From positions 682,001 through 746,000 of the forward strand of contig CAVXUW010000004.1 of assembly GCA_963765105.1 (NCBI GenBank): a DNA stretch of 64,000 nt. The letters are read 5' to 3'. Source of the stretch: CALMEC01 sp963765105. GTDB lineage: Bacteria > Actinomycetota > Thermoleophilia > Miltoncostaeales > Miltoncostaeaceae. This document shows, piece after piece, positions 25,564 to 33,109 of this stretch. The position numbers and the translations under genes are program-made. Each line of letters begins with the position of its first letter. Positions within the stretch are counted from its first letter, which is position 1. Below the pieces are notes generated by a model that saw only the letters and a program-made list of their open reading frames with translations, was not told where the DNA came from and did not search any database.

Positions 25564-26976
25564 CTACGCGGCAGGGTGGGCGTCGGCCCAGGAACGCGCG
25601 AACCGCTCGGTCTGGGCGATGGTGGTCACGCGACCGACGACCTGCTCTTCACGCAGGGCAGACAGAAGCTCTGATGTCCAGGGCCCGGGAATGCGACCCA
25701 GCAGCTCGGCCAACTCCGCGCCGTTTCGCAGTGGACGCACCGGTCCACGGTCCTTCAGCTCGAACATCCACCGGGCGACGTCGCGGGCGATGGCCAGGTG
25801 GCGATCGATCTGGGGTGGAGTCGTGCGAGGACCATCGGTCGCCAGGCGATCGGCGACGGAAAGCACCAGCAGCTCCACGTCGGCGCCCGCCGTCGCTTCC
25901 ATGTACCGGTGGATGTGGCGCAGCGACAGCGGTTGGCGGTGAACCATGAACCCCAGCGCCAAGTGCTTTCGCACGCAGAGGCTCATGGTGTCGCGAAACG
26001 TGGCCGAGGTCTTGAACCGCACACACCACTCGGTGGCCTGCTCCGCTCCACGCCGGTCATGATGGAAGAACGTGGCGCGTCCCTCCGGCGTCACTTCATA
26101 TGTTTCCGCCTTCGCCATGTCGTGGAAGAGGCCCGCAAAAACCAGCGCCTCACCACGGGTGAGGTCGTCCGCGAGCGGCTCGGCCAGCGCCGCGGCGATA
26201 CGCGGCCCAGTTGCGCGAAAGACCGAAGAAGGGTCAGCGCGGATCTCGCAGATGCGCTGCACCACCTCAAGCGTGTGACCCAAGACGTCCTTGTGGTGAT
26301 AGGGCGTTTGCTCCAGGCCACGTCCCTCCTCGAGCTCGGGGATGAGCACCCCCAGCACACCGATGTCATCGAGTGTCGCGAAACCGCGCCAGGCATCGGC
26401 CAGACGCGCGATGCGGCGCAGCTCATCCATCACCCGCTCGCCGGGCGACCGGACGATGTGTGGGGCATCCATCCGTGCGCGCAACTGGGTATCACTGTCG
26501 ATCGTAAACCCCAGTTGGGTCGCAAGCCGGGCCAGGCGCGCCAATCGCACCGGGTCGGACTGGAAGGCGTCGGGCCCCACCATGCGCAGTACCCGCGCCT
26601 CCAGGTCACGGCGTCCACCGTGAAGGTCGACCACGTCACCACCGCCAACCGGCAGCGCCAGCGCGTTGACCGTGAGGTCTCGTCGGGCGAGATCCTCTGT
26701 GAGAGTTTCACCCTGAAGAGGGGTGATGTCGACCGTTGCGGGCAGGGAGCCACCGTGGACGCGCCAGGCGCCAAACTGGTCCGACAACGGGAATCGCCCC
26801 GCGCGATGCGCGCGTGCGAGCGCCTGAGACGCCACGGCGGCGTCGCCATCCAGGGCGACATCGATGTCGTCGACCCGACGGCCGAGGAGCCCGTCGCGGA
26901 GCCCACCACCCACGATCCACGCGGGTGCATCGATCGCCGCAAGCGGCGACGACAGCTCGGCCAGCCGGTCGGTCAT
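25564..26976 (-). CDS. cca: CCA-adding tRNA nucleotidyltransferase
   Basis: 470 residues. Adds or repairs the 3' CCA of tRNAs. The class II nucleotidyltransferase head shows GGGLRDGLLG and the catalytic Asp pair in DDIDVAL; motif C is LARRDLTVNALAL, and DPVRLARLARLATQLGF is the usual head-domain helix. An HD domain (GLFHDMAKAETY) follows, as in actinobacterial enzymes that carry a phosphohydrolase domain. Its ATG overlaps the alr stop as ATGA at 26973-26976, so the two are translationally coupled. Poly(A) polymerase activity is a less likely alternative. Confidence 0.92.
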   Translation of the reverse strand: MTDRLAELSSPLAAIDAPAWIVGGGLRDGLLGRRVDDIDVALDGDAAVASQALARAHRAGRFPLSDQFGAWRVHGGSLPATVDITPLQGETLTEDLARRDLTVNALALPVGGGDVVDLHGGRRDLEARVLRMVGPDAFQSDPVRLARLARLATQLGFTIDSDTQLRARMDAPHIVRSPGERVMDELRRIARLADAWRGFATLDDIGVLGVLIPELEEGRGLEQTPYHHKDVLGHTLEVVQRICEIRADPSSVFRATGPRIAAALAEPLADDLTRGEALVFAGLFHDMAKAETYEVTPEGRATFFHHDRRGAEQATEWCVRFKTSATFRDTMSLCVRKHLALGFMVHRQPLSLRHIHRYMEATAGADVELLVLSVADRLATDGPRTTPPQIDRHLAIARDVARWMFELKDRGPVRPLRNGAELAELLGRIPGPWTSELLSALREEQVVGRVTTIAQTERFARSWADAHPAA

Positions 26977-28073
26977 TCGGAGTCGCTGCGGCGCACCCGT
27001 GCGCCGATGGCGCAGGTCACCTCGTAGTTGATCGTGTCACGCCAGGTACCGAGTTCCTCTGCCGTGATGCGCTCGGTACCCTGGGCCCCCAAAAGGACAA
27101 CCTCGTCGCCCACCCCGTCCGGAGACTCGGGCCCCAAGTCGACGGTGAGTTGATCCATGGAGATCATCCCCACCACGGGCACACGACGCCCCCCCACCAG
27201 CACTTGGGCGTTGTTCGCGTGTGCACGGGGGTACCCGTCGGCGTAACCCACCGGCACCGCGCCGATGAAGCTGCCACGCGCGGCCTTCCACCGCCGGCCG
27301 TATCCCACGCTTTCCCGGCCGAGGATGGGCTTGACCGACGCCAGGTACGAGGCCACGCGCATCGCCGGGATCAGCCCGTGCACCGCCGGGTCGTCGCCAA
27401 ACGGCGAGCAGCCGTAGATGGCGATACCGCAGCGCACCATGTCGAAATGCGTATCCGAACTTCGGAGCGTGGCGGCTGAGTTGGCGGCATGAACGCGCGC
27501 CGCGGGGAACATCGCGCGCAACGGTCCGAGCTGTGCGCGAAATCGCACGAGCTGCTCGCTCATGAAACCCGCGTTCTCACCGTCGCGTTCATCGGCGGTC
27601 GCGAAGTGCGTCATGATGCCCACCACCTCAAGCTCGGTGCCCGTGACCGCGGCGGTGAGATCGGCCACGACATCGCTGCGGGCACCCAGTCGCCCCATTC
27701 CCGTGTCGATTTTCAGGTGTACCCGCCGGATACCGGCGGCCACGGCCCTCGCCGCCGCCTCCGGCGCCCATAGGGCGATCTCGCACCGCGTCGCCGCGGC
27801 GCGCGCCCATTCATCGCCAATGAGGGGTCCCCACATCACCACGGGCGCAGTGATTCCCGCCGCTCGAAGCTGCTCCGCTTCGCACACGGCAGCCACACCG
27901 AGGTGCGTGGCGCCCGCCTCGAGCGCGCTGAGTGCCGCGGTGACCGCCCCGTGCCCGTAGCCGTCGGCCTTCACCACGGCACACATCTCGGCGCGCCCCG
28001 CGATGCGCCTGAGTGTGGCAACGTTGTGGCGGATCGCGCCTCGGTCGATGCTCGCGACGCTCCGCTCAGTCAC
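26973..28073 (-). CDS. alr: alanine racemase
   Basis: 366 residues, pyridoxal-phosphate dependent. Supplies D-alanine for peptidoglycan. The PLP lysine is in AVVKADGYGHGA near the N-terminus, the catalytic Tyr in VGYGRRW, and other blocks are HLKIDTGMGRLG, HAANSAATL and VGMISMDQLTVDLG. GTG 28073 is chosen because it overlaps the end of nnr by 8 bases (GTGACTGA) and the protein then begins just before the first beta strand; a longer open frame to 28301 lies wholly inside nnr. Member of the cca-alr-nnr-acpS run. Confidence 0.93.
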   Translation of the reverse strand: MTERSVASIDRGAIRHNVATLRRIAGRAEMCAVVKADGYGHGAVTAALSALEAGATHLGVAAVCEAEQLRAAGITAPVVMWGPLIGDEWARAAATRCEIALWAPEAAARAVAAGIRRVHLKIDTGMGRLGARSDVVADLTAAVTGTELEVVGIMTHFATADERDGENAGFMSEQLVRFRAQLGPLRAMFPAARVHAANSAATLRSSDTHFDMVRCGIAIYGCSPFGDDPAVHGLIPAMRVASYLASVKPILGRESVGYGRRWKAARGSFIGAVPVGYADGYPRAHANNAQVLVGGRRVPVVGMISMDQLTVDLGPESPDGVGDEVVLLGAQGTERITAEELGTWRDTINYEVTCAIGARVRRSDSE

Positions 28074-29604
28074 GACCGGCACCGACGAACGACAGTTGCT
28101 CGATGACGTCCCCGGCGACGGTACCGCGCCCCCGCCCCGCGGCGATTCCCGCCCGGCCGTGAACGGCCACCGCAAGCGCTGCCGCGCGAAGAGCCGGAAC
28201 ACCGGCCGCGAGTCGCGCCGAAACGACGCCCGTGAGCACGTCGCCGGTACCGGCAGTGGCAAGCGCCGACGTCCCGATGCCATCGACGATTGCCGTTCCA
28301 TCGGGGTCGGCGATGATCGTTCCCGAGCCTTTCAAGAGAGTGACCGCCCCAGTGCGGTCGGCGAGGCGCCGCGCCGTTGAGAGCCGGGCGTTATCGACAG
28401 AGTCGCGGTCAGTCCCCAGGAGGCGGGCGGCCTCGCCCGCATGCGGGGTGATGATGGTGGGTGACTGGCGTTTGCGCAGCCACGTCGGCCGTGCCGCCAG
28501 GTGCCACAGCCCGTCGGCGTCGATCACGACAGGCTTGTCGACCGCCTCGAGAATGGCCCGGACGAAGGCGGTCGTGGCCCCGGAGCGTCCGATGCCCGGT
28601 CCGAGCGCAACCGCCCCGACGCGCTCCGCCTCGGCCACCACGCGATCGACCGATGCGGAGGTGAACGCACCCTCGATATCGGGGATCGCCACAACCATGA
28701 CCTCGGGGGCGCCATCCGCCACGAGCGACTGGGCCGTCGCGGGCGTGGCCGTCACGACCAGGCCGGCCCCCGCCCGCAACGCGGCGCGGGAGCAGAGGAT
28801 CGCAGCGCCGGTCATGCCGGGTGAGCCCGCCACCACCAGCACGGCCCCCGCCGAGTACTTGTCGGCCCCAGCCGGGCGCGCGGGGATGTCAGCGACCGCG
28901 TCACCGAGGAGCCATCCGCTCGGCGCCGAGGCCACCGTGGACGGAATGCCGATGTCAACCACGGTCACGATTCCCGCGTTCACCCGTCCCGGCGTGATGT
29001 GAAGGCCGGGTTTGTCGCCATGAAAGGTCACCGTGTGAGCAGCGCACACGGCGGCGCCGAGCACCTGGCCGGTATCGGCATCAACCCCCGACGGCACGTC
29101 GAGCGACACCACCCGCGAGGCCGACTTGGCGAGCTCACCAACCACGGACCCGATCGCCCCACGGGGCGCGCCATGGGCACCGATGCCCAGAAGCGCGTCA
29201 ACCACGACGCGCGGTGAGCTGAGCAGCGCCGAGGTGTAGGTGCGTGGGCGGATGCCGAGGGTCTTGACGATTGTTGCCATGGTCATGGCGTCGGGTGTCT
29301 CCGGCCGACATCCGCGTGGCGTGGCGATCTCAACCTCCCACCCGGCATCGGCCAGGTGGCGAGCCACCGCGTACCCGTCACCCCCGTTGTTTCCTGAGCC
29401 GCAGACGACCAGTGCCGCCCGCTCGGCCGGGTAGGCCGCACAAATCACGTCCGCAGCGGCTCGGCTCGCGCGATCCATCAGGAGGAGGGACGGGATGCGA
29501 TGCCGTTCACTGGCACGCCGATCGGCGGTGCGAAGCGCCGCCGAGTCAAAGAGCGGCTCTGCGCCCTCGACGGGCGGATCGAGTGAGGAACGTGCAGTCG
29601 TCAT
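28066..29604 (-). CDS. nnr: bifunctional NAD(P)H-hydrate repair enzyme (epimerase + ADP-dependent dehydratase)
   Basis: 512 residues. The N-terminal YjeF epimerase domain (about 15-225) has VVCGSGNNGGDGYAVARHL and SLDVPSGVDADTG. The C-terminal ribokinase-like dehydratase domain (about 240-505) has AALGPGIGRS-type VALGPGIGRS, VVIDADGLW, ITPHAGEAARLLG and the catalytic LATAGTGDVLTGV. Together they restore NADH and NADPH from their hydrated forms. It overlaps alr by 8 bases and starts 42 bases after acpS, an order common in actinobacteria. Confidence 0.94.
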   Translation of the reverse strand: MTTARSSLDPPVEGAEPLFDSAALRTADRRASERHRIPSLLLMDRASRAAADVICAAYPAERAALVVCGSGNNGGDGYAVARHLADAGWEVEIATPRGCRPETPDAMTMATIVKTLGIRPRTYTSALLSSPRVVVDALLGIGAHGAPRGAIGSVVGELAKSASRVVSLDVPSGVDADTGQVLGAAVCAAHTVTFHGDKPGLHITPGRVNAGIVTVVDIGIPSTVASAPSGWLLGDAVADIPARPAGADKYSAGAVLVVAGSPGMTGAAILCSRAALRAGAGLVVTATPATAQSLVADGAPEVMVVAIPDIEGAFTSASVDRVVAEAERVGAVALGPGIGRSGATTAFVRAILEAVDKPVVIDADGLWHLAARPTWLRKRQSPTIITPHAGEAARLLGTDRDSVDNARLSTARRLADRTGAVTLLKGSGTIIADPDGTAIVDGIGTSALATAGTGDVLTGVVSARLAAGVPALRAAALAVAVHGRAGIAAGRGRGTVAGDVIEQLSFVGAGRD

Positions 29605-29646
29605 GAGAAAGATCCTACGCGCCGCGCACCAGGCAACTCGCGGCGA

Positions 29647-30021
29647 TCACACCTCGTCGAGCCGCTCCACGATGGCAACGGCCACGGCAATCCCGCGGCT
29701 ATGGGTGAGCGACAGGTGAATGTGGGTGATACCACGTCGGGCCGCCCATTCGGCGTAGTGATCGTGCAATGCGACGGTCGGCGCCCCACGCCCGCGCACC
29801 ACCTCCACCTCGCGCCAACGGGTCATTCCACGTCCCAGCGCCTTCCCCACCGCTTCCTTCGCCGCAAATCGCGCGGCGAAATGCTGCGGCGGAAAGGGTT
29901 TAGCGGCGCAGTAGGCGATCTCGTCGGGGGTGAAGCACCGTTCCGCCAGTCGCGGCTGGCGAGCAAGCGACGCGGCAAAACGGTCGATCTCCATCACATC
30001 AACACCGACGCCGACGATCAT
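29647..30021 (-). CDS. acpS: holo-[acyl-carrier-protein] synthase
   Basis: 124 residues, the normal length for AcpS. It transfers 4'-phosphopantetheine from CoA to the Ser of acyl carrier protein. Mg-binding residues are in GVGVDVMEIDRF and the family motif RFAAKEAVGKALG is present; the tail reads HLSLTHSRGIAVA. The ATG overlaps the stop of the spermidine-synthase-like gene as ATGA (30018-30021), so the genes are coupled. Confidence 0.94.
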   Translation of the reverse strand: MIVGVGVDVMEIDRFAASLARQPRLAERCFTPDEIAYCAAKPFPPQHFAARFAAKEAVGKALGRGMTRWREVEVVRGRGAPTVALHDHYAEWAARRGITHIHLSLTHSRGIAVAVAIVERLDEV

Positions 30022-30917
30022 TCTGCCTCCTCACGACGACGCCGACGACCGAACAGGGGCCCCAGAACCGCCAACGCGTGTTGGGGTTCGACGTCGTCGT
30101 CAAGCGACGCAGCCTCACCCACGAAACGATCGCACTTGCGTCCCCACAGCACCTCCCAGGGATCCGGGTCACGCCCGGCCGTGAGGGTCAACGTTTCGGT
30201 GGCGATCTCCCCGTCGGTTGCGGCCACCACGACGTTGCCGGAGCTCCGTCGCGCGATGGTCTCGGCATCGGCGAGCACCACGACCGTTGCCGCATCCTCG
30301 CGCAGTGTTGAGATGGCGGCGGCCGCCAAGCCCATCGGCGGGATATCGATGAGGTTGACCATGTGAAGGCCACCCGGACGGAGAACTCGGCGGACCTGCT
30401 GCCGAAACTGGCGGGTCAGGAGATGATGCGGAACGACCACACCGTCGAACGCATCCACGATCACCACATCGAGCGAAGCATCGGACAGATCCGCGAGCAC
30501 CTGTCGGCCATCCCCGATTCGCACCTCGAGCCGATCCGATGGCACGAGGCCCAAGTGATCGACGGCCACCGCAATCACCCCGGGGTCGATTTCGACGACC
30601 GTGGCCCGCAGGTCCTTCCGTGTGGCGTCGAGATAGCGCGGGACGGCGCACGGTCCGCCACCGATCTGCAGCATGCGCAGTGGCAAGCGCTTGGGGTGCA
30701 CCATGTCGATGACACGCGCCAGATGGCGCTGGTATTCGAACTCCAGACGGGTGGGATCGGCGATGTCGACATAGCTCGACTCAACGCCGTCCTGCAAAAC
30801 CAGCCGCCCACCCGGGCGACGAGGATCGGCACGGATCTCGATCACCACGTCGGTTACGGGGATGGGGTACGGAGGAATGGCCGGGAGGTCACGGCGATGG
30901 CGAGCAGCCGGAGGCAT
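30018..30917 (-). CDS. spermidine synthase-like methyltransferase-fold protein
   Basis: 299 residues. The central Rossmann domain has MLQIGGGPCAVPRYL (motif I of the spermidine synthase/methyltransferase fold), ATVVEIDPGVIAVA, IGDGRQVLADL and VIVDAFDGVVVPHHLL. These match the SpeE-like family, but the acid residues typical of true spermidine synthase around the putrescine site are not clear, so the substrate is unknown. The charged C-terminus (RRRRREEAE) probably extends from the fold. It is the first gene of the acpS-nnr-alr-cca run and divergent from the MFS gene with 29 bases between starts. Confidence 0.75.
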   Translation of the reverse strand: MPPAARHRRDLPAIPPYPIPVTDVVIEIRADPRRPGGRLVLQDGVESSYVDIADPTRLEFEYQRHLARVIDMVHPKRLPLRMLQIGGGPCAVPRYLDATRKDLRATVVEIDPGVIAVAVDHLGLVPSDRLEVRIGDGRQVLADLSDASLDVVIVDAFDGVVVPHHLLTRQFRQQVRRVLRPGGLHMVNLIDIPPMGLAAAAISTLREDAATVVVLADAETIARRSSGNVVVAATDGEIATETLTLTAGRDPDPWEVLWGRKCDRFVGEAASLDDDVEPQHALAVLGPLFGRRRRREEAE

Positions 30918-30946
30918 GCCGACACGCTACTTGGGCGACGATCGCT

Positions 30947-32239
30947 ATGTTCCCGCTCGTGAATCCGCGTCGCATTCACTACGCGTGGGTGGTCGCTGGG
31001 GTGACGTTCCTCGCACTTCTTGCCTCGGCCGGATTCCGCTCAACCGTTGGCGTCTTTTTGGTCCCCTTCGAGGAGGAGTTCGACTGGACCCGCGACCAGG
31101 TGGCGTTGGCGGTATCGATCAACCTCGTCTTCTACGGCCTTGCCGCACCCTTCTCCGCAGCCATCGTCGAACGCCTGGGAGCACGCCAGGTGATGCTCTT
31201 CGCCATCGGGGCGGTTGGCGTCGGTGCCGCGCTGACAACCGTGATGACAGCTCTCTGGCACCTCAACATCCTCTGGGGCGTCGTCATCGGAAGCGCCACG
31301 GGGGCGATTTCCATCCCGCTGTCGGCGGTGGTGGCGACTCGCTGGTTCGTGAAACGCCGAGGACTCGTCACCGGGGCGTTGGCAGCGAGCTTCGCCACGG
31401 GCAACCTCGTTTTTTTACCCCTTCTGGCGTGGATCACGCGTGATTTTGGCTGGCGGTGGGCCGCCGCGATTGTGGCGATCACGGCCGCTGTGTTCCTGCC
31501 GATCGTGGCTCTTCTCATGCGCGAGTTCCCCTCGGACAAGGACCTTACCCCGTATGGATCCGACGACGGATACCTCCCGCCGCCACAACCATCCGGCAAT
31601 CCGTTCCGGAAGCCCTTCACCGTGCTTCGCAACGTCTCCGGCAGGCGCGACTTCTGGCTGTTGGCCGGCACGTTCTTCGTCTGTGGGTGGACGACCAACG
31701 GGGCCGTTCAGACCCACTTCATCCCCGCGTCGCACGACCACGGCATCCCCGAGGTGACCGCCGCCGGCCTTCTCGCCGTGATCGGCGTGTTCGACATCAT
31801 CGGCAGCACCGGGTCCGGGTGGCTCACCGACCGAATGGACCCGCGGAAGCTGCTCCTCATCTACTACGTGCTGCGCGGCGTTTCCCTGGCGGCGCTGCCG
31901 TTCCTGCTGGCCGAGGTACATCACGGCGTGCTCATCGCGTTCGCCATCGTCTACGGCCTCGACTGGGTCGCCACCGTCCCTCCCACCGTGGCGTTGACCA
32001 ACGAGGTGTTCGGCCCGGATCAGGCGTCGGTCGTTTTCGGTTGGGTCTTCGCGTCGCACATGTTCGGCGGCGCGATGGCCGCCTGGCTGGCTGGCGCCAT
32101 GCGGGAGCAGTTCGGCGACTACATCGTCGCCTTCGTCGGCGCGGGGGCCTTGGGCATCGCCGCCGGAGTCGCTGCGCTGGCCATCTCGCGCAGCACGTCA
32201 TCCACGGGAGGCCTCATCCCGCAGCACCAGCTGGATTGA
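30947..32239 (+). CDS. MFS transporter (monocarboxylate/oxalate-type family)
   Basis: 430 residues with 12 predicted membrane helices. The N-terminal RRIHYAWVVAGVTFLALLASAGF and FGWRWAAAIVAI resemble the oxalate/formate and monocarboxylate subgroup of the major facilitator superfamily. The loop after helix 6 is charged and Pro-rich (YLPPPQPSGNPFRKPF). Helices 7-12 contain GSTGSGWLTDRMDPRK, the loop 8-9 MFS motif. Substrate is not predictable. It is divergent from the spermidine-synthase-like gene and followed by the decayed toxin-antitoxin pair. Confidence 0.87.
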   Translation: MFPLVNPRRIHYAWVVAGVTFLALLASAGFRSTVGVFLVPFEEEFDWTRDQVALAVSINLVFYGLAAPFSAAIVERLGARQVMLFAIGAVGVGAALTTVMTALWHLNILWGVVIGSATGAISIPLSAVVATRWFVKRRGLVTGALAASFATGNLVFLPLLAWITRDFGWRWAAAIVAITAAVFLPIVALLMREFPSDKDLTPYGSDDGYLPPPQPSGNPFRKPFTVLRNVSGRRDFWLLAGTFFVCGWTTNGAVQTHFIPASHDHGIPEVTAAGLLAVIGVFDIIGSTGSGWLTDRMDPRKLLLIYYVLRGVSLAALPFLLAEVHHGVLIAFAIVYGLDWVATVPPTVALTNEVFGPDQASVVFGWVFASHMFGGAMAAWLAGAMREQFGDYIVAFVGAGALGIAAGVAALAISRSTSSTGGLIPQHQLD

Positions 32240-32270
32240 GCGGACAGACGGATGCGCGAATAGACCAACC

Positions 32271-32520
32271 CTGTCCCAGGTAAACATCTCCGAGGCGACG
32301 ACGAATCTTTCGCCCCTCATCGAACGCGCGCGAGCGGGTGAGGAAATCGTCATCGCACGGGACGGGACGCCCCTCGTTCAGTTGATTCCCGCCACGACGC
32401 GACGCGAACCTCGAAAACTGGGCGCATGGGAAGGAAAGCCCAAGCTCGCCCCCGACCGGGACAGCCCGTCAGGTCAACGCGGAAATCGCTCGCACCGTCA
32501 ACGATCCGACGGAGCCGTGA
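32271..32520 (+). pseudogene. Phd/YefM-type antitoxin remnant
   Basis: The frame reads SQVNISEATTNLSPLIERA and EEIVIARDGTPLVQLIP, the DNA-binding half of a Phd/YefM antitoxin, then KLGAWEGKPKLAPDRDSP. The first codon is CTG where an ATG would be expected. After about 32466 the original frame runs out; the frame two bases on gives the expected C-terminus (RQVNAEIARTVNDPTEP) and stop at 32518-32520. So a start-codon loss and one frameshift are visible. The stop overlaps the GTG of the toxin remnant as GTGA, the normal arrangement of such operons. Confidence 0.65.
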
Positions 32521-32703
32521 GACTCCTGTCCGGCACGCAGGCGGTTCGTGGAGAACTGAATGACCCCGATGAGCTCCCCGGAGGTGCCCGAGCGATGATC
32601 GAGGCACACGAGAACGACATGAGCACGCGACGTGAAGGAGTCACTCTCGTCACCCGCGACCGTGCCGTCAGTCGTTACCGCGCACCGATTCAGGCAGCCG
32701 AGG
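32517..32703 (+). pseudogene. PIN-domain (VapC-type) toxin remnant with internal deletion
   Basis: Starting at GTG 32517 the frame encodes MRLLSGTQAVRGELNDPDEL and GGARAMIEAHEND, which resembles the start of a VapC toxin (MRLLLDTxxLLWWLxDPxxL), with the first catalytic Asp changed to Gly. After a few residues it jumps to REGVTLVTRDRAVSRYRAPIQAA, the C-terminal end of a PIN domain. The central 55-60 residues, which should hold other catalytic acids, are missing. The toxin cannot be active. The usual stop is lost and the frame runs into the ArsC-family gene on the other strand. Confidence 0.65.
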
Positions 32704-33052
32704 ACAGCAGGTCGCGCACGCGGTCCTTTGGGCGGCCGATGATGGCTCGGTCACCACGGACGACAACCGGGCGCTGCAGCAGCATCTTGTGTTTGACGAT
32801 GATGTCGACGACCTGCTCCGGTGACTGAACATCCTCGTCGGTGAGGCCGAGCTTTTTGAAGAGGCTGTCGCGGCGCACGAGGTCCGTTGCCGGGTCCTCC
32901 AGGTGGTCGACCAGCCACCGAAGCTCAGCGGCGTCGGGCGGGGTTTTTTGGTAGAGCACGATCTCGTGCTCGACGTCCAGCTCTTCGGCAATGCGCACGG
33001 CATTGCTGGAGGAGCCTCAGTTGGGGTAGTGATAGATGCGCACGCGGTCCAT
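32690..33052 (-). CDS. ArsC/Spx-family protein, candidate selenoprotein (in-frame TGA at catalytic Cys)
   Basis: From ATG 33052 the frame reads MDRVRIYHYPN, then TGA at 33019-33017, then GSSSNAVRIAEELDVEHEIV and on to a stop at 32690, 120 residues in all. ArsC proteins have a catalytic Cys at residue 12 in the motif NPxCGTSRN; here the TGA falls exactly on that position (NPx-U-GSSSN). Downstream residues keep the family: YQKTPPDAAELRWLV, LFKKLGL and LLQRPVVVRGDRAIIGRP. A hairpin follows the TGA (separate entry). Either TGA encodes selenocysteine, or a Cys codon has mutated to a stop. No Shine-Dalgarno is seen, but TACACT lies 6 bases before the ATG, so the mRNA may be leaderless. Its role would be a thiol/selenol redox reaction such as arsenate reduction; substrate unproven. 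Confidence 0.7.
32988..33006 (-). promoter_or_regulatory. bSECIS-like hairpin downstream of the in-frame TGA
   Basis: On the coding strand, ten bases after the TGA, GCAATGC pairs perfectly with GCATTGC (7 bp) around a 5-base loop CGTGC. TCCA just before and TGGA 8 bases after the hairpin can extend it. Bacterial SECIS elements are hairpins close behind the UGA, with a G among the first two bases of a small apical loop; here G is the second loop base and lies about 19 bases after the UGA. SelB binding is inferred. Confidence 0.55.
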
Positions 33053-33109
33053 GGAGAGAGTGTAACGAGCACCGCAACAGAAGTGCTCCCTCATCAGCTT
33101 CTGACCGGG

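Noticed and set aside
25798..27027. 409-codon plus-strand frame opposite cca
   Set aside because: Antisense shadow; cca motifs on the minus strand are decisive.
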